64,000 bases of DNA, taken from assembly GCF_016482825.1 (NCBI RefSeq), contig NZ_JAEMNV010000012.1, forward strand, positions 124,001 to 188,000. Direction: 5' to 3'. This document shows positions 7,808 to 16,307 of the stretch, piece after piece (positions within the stretch are counted from its first letter, which is position 1; every line of letters begins with the position of its first letter). Both the position numbers and the translations under genes were made by a program. The notes under the pieces were generated by a model. The model worked only from the letters and a program-made list of their open reading frames with translations, was not told where the DNA came from and did no database searches. The stretch is from Antrihabitans stalagmiti. GTDB taxonomy: Bacteria; Actinomycetota; Actinomycetes; Mycobacteriales; Mycobacteriaceae.

Positions 7808-8782
7808 ATGCCCGCCGTGACCGTAGAGAACATCTTGACGCTCCCGCGCATCGCCGAGCCGGATGTGTCGACACGTCCGCGCCCGGTGGTCTCGGTGACG
7901 ACCGCTCCGACGGGGTACGAGGGCGAGGGCTTCCCGGTTCGCCGGGCATTCGCGGGCATCGACCTGCGCGCACTCGATCCGTTCATCCATATGGACCAGA
8001 TGGGCGAAGTGAACTATGCGCCCGGTGAGCCGAAAGGCACCCCGTGGCATCCGCACCGCGGCTTCGAGACGGTCACCTACATGATCGACGGAATCATGGA
8101 GCACCAAGATTCCAACGGCGGCGGCGGAACCATCGGAGGCGGCGACACCCAATGGATGACCGCAGGCGGCGGGATTCTGCACATCGAGACTCCCCCAGAG
8201 CATTTGGTTGCATCGGGTGGTCTGTTCCACGGCGTACAGCTGTGGGTGAACTTGCCCAAGAACAACAAGATGGCGGCACCCCGCTACCAAGACATCACAG
8301 GTAGCAAGGTGGCGCTCGCGTCCTCACCGGACGGCGGTGCTCTGGTGCGTGTGATCGCGGGCGAAATCGCGGGACAGCACGGTCCAGGATCGACCTACAC
8401 GCCGATTGCGCTGTCGCACAGCACCATCGCACCCGGCGCGACGTTGACACTGCCATGGAATCCAGACTTCAACGCCATCGTGTACGTGCTTGCGGGTGCG
8501 GGCACAGTCGGGGCCGAGCGGCGCCCGATCCGAATGGGCCAGACCGCCACCTTCGGCGCCGCTCGATCGGGAGACACGATCACGATTTCCGCATCGGATC
8601 AGCAGGATTCGCGCAACGAGTCGCTCGAGGTCTTCGTCCTCGGCGGCAAGCCGATCCGTGAGCCGATAGCCATGGCGGGACCGTTCGTGATGAACACGAA
8701 GGCCGAGGTCCTGCAGGCCTTCGAAGACTTCCAGGCGGGACGGCTCGGGTCCATCCCAGCCGCTCACGAAGCAATCGGCTGA
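7808..8782 (+). CDS. Pirin family protein (bicupin)
   Basis: 324 residues. The N-terminal cupin has the pirin metal-site motif HPHRGFETVTYMIDG followed by EHQDSNG and the second part QWMTAGGGILHIE; the C-terminal cupin contains TLPWNPDFNAIVYVLAGAG and the ending FVMNTKAEVLQAFEDFQAGRLG, normal for full-length pirins. Metal ligands are the His residues of HPHRG and HQD plus the Glu of HIE. Bacterial pirins are redox or metal-linked, some with quercetin dioxygenase activity; the role here is unknown. GAGGAGG precedes the ATG. A second, shorter pirin lies at 10576. Confidence 0.92.
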   Translation: MPAVTVENILTLPRIAEPDVSTRPRPVVSVTTAPTGYEGEGFPVRRAFAGIDLRALDPFIHMDQMGEVNYAPGEPKGTPWHPHRGFETVTYMIDGIMEHQDSNGGGGTIGGGDTQWMTAGGGILHIETPPEHLVASGGLFHGVQLWVNLPKNNKMAAPRYQDITGSKVALASSPDGGALVRVIAGEIAGQHGPGSTYTPIALSHSTIAPGATLTLPWNPDFNAIVYVLAGAGTVGAERRPIRMGQTATFGAARSGDTITISASDQQDSRNESLEVFVLGGKPIREPIAMAGPFVMNTKAEVLQAFEDFQAGRLGSIPAAHEAIG

Positions 8783-8846
8783 CACCAGCGGCGTCGATGG
8801 GTGTATCACGACGTTCGGGCGAGATGTAGTCAGGCGCACCAGGCTT

Positions 8847-8870
8847 GGGCGTTACCCACGGGTAGCGCCC
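8847..8870. other. Inverted repeat between pirin and sugar transporter
   Basis: GGGCGTTACCC at 8847-8857 and GGGTAGCGCCC at 8860-8870 pair with one mismatch around a two-base centre. It lies 64 bases past the pirin stop and about 150 bases before the MFS gene. There is no T-run, so it could be a factor-dependent terminator or an operator. Confidence 0.4.
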
Positions 8871-8937
8871 ATCGCCATGTCGTGGGGTCCGGGCTTCTTT
8901 TCGGAGGCAATAAAAGTTCTTTCCAAGATCAATTGAC

Positions 8938-8953
8938 TGTGACCTGTGTCACG
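8938..8953. promoter_or_regulatory. CRP/GlxR-type site upstream of the sugar transporter
   Basis: TGTGACCTGTGTCACG matches the TGTGA-N6-TCAC(A) consensus of actinobacterial CRP/GlxR regulators except for the last base. It lies 65 bases before the ATG at 9018, a position suited to cAMP-linked control of carbohydrate uptake. Binding is inferred. Confidence 0.6.
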
Positions 8954-9017
8954 GCGCATGCTGTGCCAAGTCGTGGTGTTTTCGAGGAATTCTTGCCCTC
9001 CCGAAGGAAGTCCCATC

Positions 9018-10448
9018 ATGAGTGAGCACGGTGCGATCGCCGAAGAACCCATCTTCGACGACGAAGAACACACAGGTCGCGGAGTTGTCCGAATTGCGTC
9101 GGTCGCCGCGCTCGGTGGCTTCCTTTTCGGGTACGACAGCGCCGTCATCAACGGTGCGGTGTCCTCGATCGAGTCCTATTTCGAAGTCGACTCCGATGCC
9201 CTCGGCTTCGCGGTCGCTTCGGCACTACTCGGCGCTGCTGCAGGTGCGCTGACCGTCCGCCGCTTCGCCGACCGCTACGGCCGATTGTTCGTCATGAAGA
9301 TCGCGGCCGTGCTGTTCCTGGTGAGCGCGTTCGGCACCGGCCTCGCGGTGAACCTCGAAATGTTGATCGTCTTTCGAATCGTCGGCGGTCTCGGCGTCGG
9401 CATCGCATCGGTGATCGCACCCGCTTACATCGCCGAGGTGTCACCCGCCCGAATACGAGGTCGGCTTGCGTCCTTGCAACAACTCGCCATTGTCACGGGC
9501 ATCTTCATCTCGCTGCTCGTCGACTTCCTGCTTGCCAGCCTCGCCGGCGGCGCTCGCGAGGAACTGTGGCTCGGGCTCGAAGCATGGCGATGGATGTTCA
9601 TCGCGATGTTCGTCCCCGCTCTTGCCTACGGCCTGCTATCGCTGACCATCCCGGAATCACCACGCTTCCTCGTTGCGACCCATCGGATTCCAGAAGCCCG
9701 CAAGATTCTGAGTGCACTGCTCGGCGAAAAGGGCGTCGACATCAAGATCAACCGCATCCGTGAGACGTTGGAGAATGACGTCAAACCGTCGTGGAAGGAT
9801 CTGCGCGCACCCAAGAGCGGTCTGCTGCCGATTGTCTGGGTCGGCCTGGGGCTCTCCGTCTTTCAGCAGTTCGTCGGCATCAACGTGATCTTCTACTACT
9901 CGAACGTGCTGTGGGAGGCCGTCGGGTTCAGTGAGGACGGATCGTTCGTCATTACCGTCATCACGGCTGTCGTCAACATTCTGACGACGTTGATAGCGAT
10001 CGCCTCCATCGACAAATTCGGCCGAAAACCGCTGCTGCTCATCGGATCGGCGGGCATGGTCGTCACGCTGCTCACGATGGCTGTCATCTTCGGAACGGCC
10101 GCCACGGACGCAGACGGCAAGCCATACCTCGAAGGTGCCGCCGGACCGATCGCACTCGTCGCCGCGAACCTGTTCGTCGTCGCGTTCGGTATGTCCTGGG
10201 GGCCCGTCGTCTGGGTGCTGCTCGGTGAATCGTTCCCCAACCGCATTCGCGCTGCGGCCCTGTCGTTCGCGGCAGCCGGTCAGTGGGTGGCGAACTGGGC
10301 GATCACCGTCTCCTTCCCGAGCCTCAAAGATTTCTCGCTGGGCTTCGCCTACGGGTTCTACGGAATCTGCGCCGCCCTCTCGTTCGTGTTCGTCTGGAAA
10401 TGGGTCGAGGAAACGAAGGGCAAGGAACTCGAGGATATGCATACTTGA
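9018..10448 (+). CDS. Sugar porter MFS transporter (proton symporter type)
   Basis: 476 residues with about 12 membrane helices. Sugar-porter signatures are FLFGYDSAVINGAV in helix 1, FRIVGGLGVGIASVIAPAYIAE, PESPRFLVATHR at the central loop, FQQFVGINVIFYYSN in helix 7 and WVEETKGKELEDM at the C terminus. These define the MFS sugar transporter family (xylose/galactose/glucose-type importers); the exact sugar cannot be named. The ATG at 9018 is chosen because GAAGGAAG precedes it and the family N terminus fits; the frame is open further upstream. A CRP/GlxR-type site lies upstream. Confidence 0.93.
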   Translation: MSEHGAIAEEPIFDDEEHTGRGVVRIASVAALGGFLFGYDSAVINGAVSSIESYFEVDSDALGFAVASALLGAAAGALTVRRFADRYGRLFVMKIAAVLFLVSAFGTGLAVNLEMLIVFRIVGGLGVGIASVIAPAYIAEVSPARIRGRLASLQQLAIVTGIFISLLVDFLLASLAGGAREELWLGLEAWRWMFIAMFVPALAYGLLSLTIPESPRFLVATHRIPEARKILSALLGEKGVDIKINRIRETLENDVKPSWKDLRAPKSGLLPIVWVGLGLSVFQQFVGINVIFYYSNVLWEAVGFSEDGSFVITVITAVVNILTTLIAIASIDKFGRKPLLLIGSAGMVVTLLTMAVIFGTAATDADGKPYLEGAAGPIALVAANLFVVAFGMSWGPVVWVLLGESFPNRIRAAALSFAAAGQWVANWAITVSFPSLKDFSLGFAYGFYGICAALSFVFVWKWVEETKGKELEDMHT

Positions 10449-10533
10449 CGTCTCATGCGCTGGTCGGGGTAGGTATCGATTGCGCCCCGACCACGCGGAG
10501 GTCCGTCAATTCGCGGCCTATTCGACGAACTCC

Positions 10534-10558
10534 TAATAGGCTTACCCCATCGGGGGTA
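10534..10558 (+). promoter_or_regulatory. Putative -10 box and CsoR-like palindrome upstream of second pirin
   Basis: A TAATAG hexamer (10534-10539) is followed at once by TACCCCATCGGGGGTA (10543-10558), a palindrome with six-base arms and a four-base centre. G-tract palindromes of the TACCC-N-GGGTA form are known operators of CsoR/RcnR/FrmR-type repressors. Position at the probable transcription start favours repression of the pirin gene at 10576. Confidence 0.5.
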
Positions 10559-10575
10559 GGCAGGAGGAGGTCGGC

Positions 10576-11346
10576 ATGGCTGCGCCCGCAACACCGCATA
10601 TCGACGTCCACCGTGGTGGCGATCGACTGAAAACCCGTGTCTCCTGGCTTGATTCGAAGCATTCGTTCTCGTTCGGCGAACACTACGATCCGGACAATAC
10701 GCACCACGGCCTGCTGCTCGTCAACAACGACGACATCGTCGCGCCGGGCGAAGGGTTCGACACGCACCCGCATCGCGACATGGAAATCGTCACGTGGGTG
10801 CTGCAAGGCAGTCTCGTGCACCAGGATTCGCTAGGACACTCCGGAGTGATCTACCCCGGACTTGCCCAGCGAATGAGCGCCGGATCCGGCATTCTGCACT
10901 CGGAGAAGAACGATGCGTGGCGGATCGGTGGCGAGATGCATTCCGAGCCAGTTCATTTCGTTCAGATGTGGGTCGTTCCGGATCAGCCGAACAGCACACC
11001 CGGCTACCAGCAGCAGGAAATCGGCGACGACCTCCGCTCAGGCGACCTCGTGACCGTGGCCTCCGGCATGGATGTGTACCGCGATCGAGCAGCAATTGCC
11101 ATCCGGAACAAGCACGCCGCACTACACGCCACGCAGTTGCAGCCTGCAAAACCGGTAGTCCTCCCCGATGCGCCCTTTTTGCACGTCTTCGTGGCTCGCG
11201 GTGAGGTCGAGATGGAGGGCGTCGGTACGCTGTACACGGGAGATGCTGTGCGCCTGACGAATTCGGGTGGTCAGCGAATCGTGTCGGAATTTCCCGCCGA
11301 GGTGCTCGTGTGGGAGATGCACGCGCGTCTGTCCGGCTGGGACTGA
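10576..11346 (+). CDS. Pirin family protein (YhhW-like bicupin)
   Basis: 256 residues. The first cupin carries THPHRDMEIVTWVLQG, VHQDSLGHSG and QRMSAGSGILHSE, the pirin motif with metal-binding His and Glu residues; the second cupin is shorter (HVFVARGEVEMEGVGTL). The N-terminal DSKHSFSFGEHYDP is typical of the YhhW/YhaK subgroup, some of which act on quercetin in vitro. GGAGGAGG precedes the ATG. It lies downstream of the G-tract palindrome, so metal- or aldehyde-responsive control is possible. The DUF4190 gene follows 20 bases later and may be in the same transcript. Confidence 0.92.
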   Translation: MAAPATPHIDVHRGGDRLKTRVSWLDSKHSFSFGEHYDPDNTHHGLLLVNNDDIVAPGEGFDTHPHRDMEIVTWVLQGSLVHQDSLGHSGVIYPGLAQRMSAGSGILHSEKNDAWRIGGEMHSEPVHFVQMWVVPDQPNSTPGYQQQEIGDDLRSGDLVTVASGMDVYRDRAAIAIRNKHAALHATQLQPAKPVVLPDAPFLHVFVARGEVEMEGVGTLYTGDAVRLTNSGGQRIVSEFPAEVLVWEMHARLSGWD

Positions 11347-11366
11347 CCTCTCGGCCAAGGAGTGCC

Positions 11367-11840
11367 ATGTCGGACCAGCCACCGTATCCACCGCCGTACC
11401 AGCCGCCCGCCTACAACGCGCAGTACGCTGCCCCTGCCTACAACTCGCCGTATCCGGCGGGACAGTACGGATCTCAGGTCCCGCAGGGGCGCAACGGGAT
11501 GGCACTGGCCGCGCTCATCGTCGGGATCATTGCGCTGCTCACCTGCTGGAGTGTCGTCGGCGGCATCATCGGTGGCGTCGTAGCAGCGATACTCGGATTC
11601 GTCGGTCTCTCTCGGGCCAAGAAACAAGCAGGCAACGGACGAGGGATGGCGATCAGCGGCCTGGTGACCGGAATACTCGGACTCGTTTTCGGGATCGTGT
11701 TCATCGCCATCTACATCGGGGCCTTCCGAAGCGTATTCGGCACCGACTACTCCGATTGCCTCGATCGGGCGGGAACGAACAGTTCCCGAATCTCCGATTG
11801 CGTCGACTACTGGGATCCGAACACCAGCCGCTCACGGTGA
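11367..11840 (+). CDS. DUF4190 domain membrane protein
   Basis: 157 residues. The first 45 residues are rich in Pro, Tyr, Gln and Ala. Two hydrophobic segments follow (GMALAALIVGIIALLTCW through AAILGFVGLSRAKK, and GMAISGLVTGILGLVFGIVF), the DUF4190 pattern. The C terminus has two Cys residues (SDCLDRAG and SDCVDYW) that could form an external disulfide. AAGG precedes the ATG at 11367. Function is unknown. The same two-helix module ends the kinase encoded at 17123. Confidence 0.82.
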   Translation: MSDQPPYPPPYQPPAYNAQYAAPAYNSPYPAGQYGSQVPQGRNGMALAALIVGIIALLTCWSVVGGIIGGVVAAILGFVGLSRAKKQAGNGRGMAISGLVTGILGLVFGIVFIAIYIGAFRSVFGTDYSDCLDRAGTNSSRISDCVDYWDPNTSRSR

Positions 11841-11945
11841 GTTCACAGCTCGCGCACAGACTTTGCAGGTTTTGCCCATAGCGAGGTCGGCAATGCTGGT
11901 GGGCAACGCTCCCGATCAGGGACGGGTTGAACGGTGGAGGACTAC

Positions 11946-12818
11946 GTGAACGACGACATCGAACGCAGTAGACGACGGATCAGCCGGCGCCGCGCACTCA
12001 CACTCGGAGGGGCGGTGGGTTTGGGCGGCGTCCTGACTGCGTGCGCCGCGGATTCGGGATCGGGGTCACCCGCAACAGGCACCGCGACCGCCACGACTTC
12101 GGCAACGTCGTCGGCAACGACAGCAGGCTCGACGGTCGAGGAACTGCTTGCACGTGCACCGCAGTGTGCGCTGAGCAAAGAGGAGACGCAGGGACCGTAC
12201 TGGTTCGACGTTGACTCGATCCGCAACGATCTGCGCGAGGATCGACCGGGGACGACGTTCGTTCTCGCCCTGCGCGTGCAAGACGGTGCCATGTGCGCGG
12301 TGGACCCGAGTGCTGGCGGTATCGCGAACGCGGTCGTCGAGATCTGGCACTGCGATGCAGGTGGCGTCTACTCCGGGTTCGAATCCGGGTCGAGCGGTGG
12401 ACCCGGCGGCGGGCGGCCCGGACAGTCGAGCACGGGTGGCGAGACCTCCGACGGCAGCTACAGCTCGGGTGATCAGGAAGCGACGCCGACCGACGACGCT
12501 ACCTACCTGCGCGGCGCACAGACGACGGACGCGAACGGAATCGCGCAATTCACCACGATCTTCCCCGGCTGGTACCCGGGTCGTGCAGCGCATATCCACC
12601 TCAAGGTGCACGTGGATCGCAAGACCGTACTGACCAGCCAGCTCTTCTTCGAAGAAACGCTGCTCGACGAGGTCTATGCAACGGCTCCGTACAACAGCCA
12701 TACGGGCAGTCGAACGACGAACGCGAGTGACAACATCTACGACGCCACCGGGCTCGTCACGACTGCCTCGACGGCCGACGGCTATCTCGGCGCGATCAAC
12801 CTCGCCGTCGAGCGGTAG
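11946..12818 (+). CDS. Tat-exported lipoprotein, intradiol ring-cleavage dioxygenase family
   Basis: 290 residues from GTG 11946, chosen because GGAGG lies five bases upstream; another in-frame GTG at 11934 has no such site. The N terminus has a twin-arginine motif (SRRRALTLGG), a hydrophobic stretch and a lipobox LTAC with Cys33, so the mature protein should be a lipoprotein outside the membrane. The catalytic domain keeps intradiol dioxygenase signatures: EIWHCDAGGVYSGF and FPGWYPGRAAHIHLKVH with the Tyr and His iron ligands. A Gly/Ser-rich insert (about residues 140-170) interrupts it. Substrate unknown; exported homologues are common in actinobacteria. The M13 peptidase gene follows 13 bases downstream. 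Confidence 0.88.
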   Translation: MNDDIERSRRRISRRRALTLGGAVGLGGVLTACAADSGSGSPATGTATATTSATSSATTAGSTVEELLARAPQCALSKEETQGPYWFDVDSIRNDLREDRPGTTFVLALRVQDGAMCAVDPSAGGIANAVVEIWHCDAGGVYSGFESGSSGGPGGGRPGQSSTGGETSDGSYSSGDQEATPTDDATYLRGAQTTDANGIAQFTTIFPGWYPGRAAHIHLKVHVDRKTVLTSQLFFEETLLDEVYATAPYNSHTGSRTTNASDNIYDATGLVTTASTADGYLGAINLAVER

Positions 12819-12831
12819 GCATACTGGACCG

Positions 12832-14820
12832 GTGACGACAGATGCAACTCAGCAGAACCCGGCTACCGATTCGATCTCCTCCGGTCTCGATCTGAGCCAT
12901 CGTGACGCAGACACCCGGGTCCAGGACGACCTGTTTGCGCACGTCAACGGTCGATGGCTGGAGGACTACAAGATCCCGGCCGACCGCGCTGTCGATGGAG
13001 CCTTCCGCAAGCTCTACGACCAGGCCGAAGTCGACGTGCAGACCATCATCACCGAGGCAGCGGCGAGCAACAGCGCGCCCGGCACGGCTGCGCAGCAGAT
13101 CGGTGATCTGTTCGCGAGCTTCATGGCCGCCGACGCTGTCGAAGCGGCCGGTCTCGACCCGATCGCCGACGAGTTGTCTGCGATCGCAGACGCGGGCGAC
13201 CACGACACCCTCGCGGCGGTACTCGGCAAGCTGCAGCGGGTCGGCGTCGGCGGTGGCGTCGGCCACTACGTCGACACCGACGCCAAGGATTCCTCGCGCT
13301 ATCTGATGCACTTCAGCCAGTCCGGCATCGGCCTGCCCGACGAGTCCTACTACCGCTCCGACGAGCACGCGGGCATCCGGACCAGCTACGTCGAGCACAT
13401 CGGCAAGATGTTCGCGCTCGCAGGCGTCGAGTTCGATGCGGCCAGGGTGCTGGAGTTGGAAACGAAACTTGCCGCGCAGCACTGGGACGTCGTCAAACGA
13501 CGCGACGCCGAACTCGGCTACAACCTCGTCACCTTCGATGCGCTGATCACGGGAAGTCCGGGATTCAACTGGATCGCGTGGGTCAGCGGGCTCGGGTCCA
13601 CGTCGGAGGCGTTCGCCGAGATCGTGGTTCGGCAACCGAGTTACGTCCGTTCGTTCGCGTCACTGTGGACCTCGGAGCCGCTCGACGATTGGCGCGCCTG
13701 GCTGACGTGGCGGGTGCTGAATGCGCGCTCGCCGTACCTGACGTCGGCGTTGGTCGACGAGCATTTCGACTTTTACGGACGCACGCTGACGGGAACCGAA
13801 GAGAATCGGGAGCGGTGGAAGCGCGGCGTTTCCCTCGTGCAGGATCTGCTCGGCGAGACGGTCGGAAAGCTGTACGTCGAGCGGCACTTCCCGGCATCGG
13901 CGAAGGCTCGGATGCAGGAGCTCGTCGAAAATCTGCGAGAGGCGTACCGGCGCAACATCACCGATCTCGAGTGGATGAGCCCCGAGACCCGGACTGCCGC
14001 CTTGGCCAAGCTCGATAAGTTCACCCCGAAGATCGGTTACCCGGACAAGTGGCGGGACAGCTCGGGACTCGAGATCGCGGCGGACGACCTCGTCGGCAAC
14101 TACCGGCGTGGCTACGCGGCCGAATACGACCGTGATCTGGCCAAACTCGGCGGACCGGTCGACCGCGACGAGTGGTTCATGACACCGCAGACCGTCAATG
14201 CCTATTACAACCCCGGTATGAACGAGATCGTGTTCCCGGCCGCGATACTGCAGCCGCCGTTCTTCGATGCCGACGCCGACGACGCAGCCAACTACGGCGG
14301 CATCGGTGCGGTGATCGGGCACGAGATCGGGCACGGGTTCGACGATCAGGGCGCGAAGTACGACGGCGACGGCAATCTCGTCGATTGGTGGACCGACGCC
14401 GACCGCACGGAGTTCGGCAAGCGCACGACGGCGCTCATCGAGCAGTACGGCGAGTTCGAGCCGAAGGCGTTGCCGGGTCACAAGGTCAACGGTGAGTTCA
14501 CGATCGGTGAGAACATCGGCGATCTCGGCGGTCTGTCGATCGCTCTCGTCGCCTACGACATCGCCCGCAACGGCAACCCCGCACCGGTGATCGACGGATT
14601 GACGGGGTTGCAGCGGGTGTTCTTCGGTTGGGCTCAGGTGTGGCGGACGAAGGCGCGCAACGAGGAAGCTCTGCGTCGTCTTGCGATCGACCCGCACTCA
14701 CCGCCGGAGTTCCGGTGCAACGGCGTCATCCGCAACATCGACAGCTTCTACGAGGCATTCGACGTCAACCCGGGTGATGCGTTGTATCTCGAACCCGATC
14801 AGCGCGTGAAGATCTGGTAG
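12832..14820 (+). CDS. M13 family zinc metallopeptidase (neprilysin/PepO/Zmp1-like)
   Basis: 662 residues, standard size for bacterial M13 peptidases. Key signatures are VNAYYNPGMNEIVFPAAILQPPFF, the zinc motif VIGHEIGHGFDDQGA (HExxH), and GENIGDLGGL with the third zinc ligand Glu. There is no signal peptide or membrane anchor, as in mycobacterial Zmp1. It should cleave oligopeptides. GTG at 12832 gives the natural N terminus (TTDATQQNPATDS); the frame is open upstream inside the dioxygenase gene but that is a shadow. Its 3' end lies 4 bases from the convergent WYL gene. Confidence 0.93.
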   Translation: MTTDATQQNPATDSISSGLDLSHRDADTRVQDDLFAHVNGRWLEDYKIPADRAVDGAFRKLYDQAEVDVQTIITEAAASNSAPGTAAQQIGDLFASFMAADAVEAAGLDPIADELSAIADAGDHDTLAAVLGKLQRVGVGGGVGHYVDTDAKDSSRYLMHFSQSGIGLPDESYYRSDEHAGIRTSYVEHIGKMFALAGVEFDAARVLELETKLAAQHWDVVKRRDAELGYNLVTFDALITGSPGFNWIAWVSGLGSTSEAFAEIVVRQPSYVRSFASLWTSEPLDDWRAWLTWRVLNARSPYLTSALVDEHFDFYGRTLTGTEENRERWKRGVSLVQDLLGETVGKLYVERHFPASAKARMQELVENLREAYRRNITDLEWMSPETRTAALAKLDKFTPKIGYPDKWRDSSGLEIAADDLVGNYRRGYAAEYDRDLAKLGGPVDRDEWFMTPQTVNAYYNPGMNEIVFPAAILQPPFFDADADDAANYGGIGAVIGHEIGHGFDDQGAKYDGDGNLVDWWTDADRTEFGKRTTALIEQYGEFEPKALPGHKVNGEFTIGENIGDLGGLSIALVAYDIARNGNPAPVIDGLTGLQRVFFGWAQVWRTKARNEEALRRLAIDPHSPPEFRCNGVIRNIDSFYEAFDVNPGDALYLEPDQRVKIW

Positions 14821-14824
14821 CCGT

Positions 14825-15775
14825 TCACGTTTCGGTGACGTAGCGGCCGCCGAGTTCGGTACCGATGCGGGCGAGTTCGGCCTGCACGGTCGGCGGGTCG
14901 AGGACTTCGACCATCGTTCCCCAGCCCGCGAGGTTTCGCGCGATGTCGAGTGGGGTCGGTGCCGCTATGCGGACCTGCTCGCGGCCGTCGTCGCTGCGCC
15001 CTTCGCTGTGGCAATGCCTGCCGAAGTGGTCGTTGAGTATCGGAAGATAACGGCCGTCGATCAGCACGGTCGCCCAGGTGCGTGATCGGCGTTGTTCCAT
15101 TTCGCCGACGACTTCCTCCCACGCCGCCGCGAGGGTGAAGTCGTCGGGTCGTTCGGCTGGTTCGTCGGTTTGGACGGCGGTGACGATGCGATCGACACGG
15201 AATGTGCGCTGGCCCTTCTCCGTTCCGGCGATCAGGTACCAGATGTCGTCTTTGTCGACGAGCCCCCACGGATCGACGAGTCGCTCGGATTGTTGCCGCG
15301 CGTTGTTGCTGTAGGTCAGTTGCACCTTCTTGCGCCGCACGACGGCGACCTGCAGTAGGTCGACCATCTCGGGGCGCCGCCGCGTGTTCTCACCCCACCG
15401 CGTCGAGTCGATCATGGTTGCGTCGGCAGCAGCCTCGGCGTCCGCTCGAAAGGTCTGCGGCAGTGCACGAACCAATTTGCGCAGCGCGGCCTTTGCCTCT
15501 CCCGACACGGCCGCGGCTGGGCCGACAAGAAGGAACAGGGCCTGCGCCTCGGTCGACGACAACCCGCTGAGGTCGGTCCTGGCGCCTCCGACCAGCGACC
15601 ACCCACCACCGCGGCCCGGTTGCGGATAGACGGGAATGCCTGCCGCCGAGAGTGCTTCGAGGTCGCGACGGGCGGTCGCGACCGACACTTCGAGTTCCTC
15701 TGCCACCTCGGCGGCGGTTACTCGACCACGGGATTGCATGAGGAGGAGGGTGGCTACAAGCCGGTCTGCGCGCAT
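14825..15775 (-). CDS. YafY-type HTH/WYL-domain transcriptional regulator
   Basis: 316 residues. The N terminus (MRADRLVATLLLMQSRGRVTAAEVAEELEVSVATARRDLEALSAAG) is a winged HTH of the HTH_11/DeoR-like type. The central part has the WYL signature (LVDKDDIWYLIAGTEKGQRTFRVDRI), followed by a WCX-like C terminus. Such regulators sense ligands or nucleic acid through the WYL domain. It is divergent from the VOC gene at 15881 and a perfect-arm palindrome at 15794-15818 lies just upstream of its start, so it likely controls both itself and the VOC/YdeI genes. Confidence 0.9.
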   Translation of the reverse strand: MRADRLVATLLLMQSRGRVTAAEVAEELEVSVATARRDLEALSAAGIPVYPQPGRGGGWSLVGGARTDLSGLSSTEAQALFLLVGPAAAVSGEAKAALRKLVRALPQTFRADAEAAADATMIDSTRWGENTRRRPEMVDLLQVAVVRRKKVQLTYSNNARQQSERLVDPWGLVDKDDIWYLIAGTEKGQRTFRVDRIVTAVQTDEPAERPDDFTLAAAWEEVVGEMEQRRSRTWATVLIDGRYLPILNDHFGRHCHSEGRSDDGREQVRIAAPTPLDIARNLAGWGTMVEVLDPPTVQAELARIGTELGGRYVTET

Positions 15776-15793
15776 AGATAAATCTTCCTCAAC

Positions 15794-15818
15794 AAAGTGC
15801 TCAGTTGATGAGCACTTT
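15794..15818. promoter_or_regulatory. 25-bp palindromic operator between WYL regulator and VOC gene
   Basis: Arms AAAGTGCTC (15794-15802) and GAGCACTTT (15810-15818) are perfect inverted repeats around a 7-base centre. The site starts 19 bases upstream of the WYL regulator ATG (15775) and lies 62 bases before the VOC start. It is the obvious operator for the WYL regulator; binding is inferred. Confidence 0.75.
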
Positions 15819-15880
15819 AGCTGGAAAGATAACAGATATCAGAAAGCAAGCCACCCAGAGCGAACCGAAAAGGACCCAAA

Positions 15881-16306
15881 ATGTTGCGAGGACTCACCAC
15901 AACAAACTTCTTCGCCGACGACGTCGCGGCCGCAAAAGACTGGTACACAAAGGTCTTCGGCGTCGAGGCGTACTTCGCTCGTCCGCTCGAAGGCCCGCCC
16001 GCCTACGTCGAGTTCCGCATCGGCGACTACTCGCACGAGTTCGGAATTCTCGACAGCCGGTACGCAGCACACGAGGTCGGTAAGCCAGGTGGCGCGGTGA
16101 CCTACTGGGCCGTCGACGACGTCGAGGCAGCATTCGCCGAATTGATCGGCCATGGCGCGACGGAACACCAGAAGCCGACCGAACACGGTCCGGGCTTCGT
16201 CACCGCGTCGGTCGTGGATCCGTTCGGCAACGTTCTCGGCGTGATGTTCAACCAGCACTACCTCGACATTTTGGCCACGAAGACCGCAGCGGCAGCGCAG
16301 GCCTGA
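15881..16306 (+). CDS. VOC family (glyoxalase-fold) protein
   Basis: 141 residues forming two beta-alpha-beta-beta-beta units: MLRGLTTTNFFADDVAAAKDWYTKVFGVEAYF with VEFRIGDYSHEFGIL, then AVTYWAVDDVEAAFAELIGHGATEH with TASVVDPFGNVLGVMFNQHY. Metal-ligand-like residues are present but the reaction cannot be assigned. It could act as a glyoxalase, dioxygenase or resistance-type binding protein. It is the first gene after the 25-bp palindrome and is followed one base later by the YdeI-like gene, so the two form an operon. Confidence 0.87.
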   Translation: MLRGLTTTNFFADDVAAAKDWYTKVFGVEAYFARPLEGPPAYVEFRIGDYSHEFGILDSRYAAHEVGKPGGAVTYWAVDDVEAAFAELIGHGATEHQKPTEHGPGFVTASVVDPFGNVLGVMFNQHYLDILATKTAAAAQA

Positions 16307-16307
16307 C

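Noticed and set aside
12676-12831. Longer N terminus for the M13 peptidase
   Set aside because: The extension overlaps the dioxygenase gene and is Arg/Thr-rich; the GTG at 12832 gives the normal family start.
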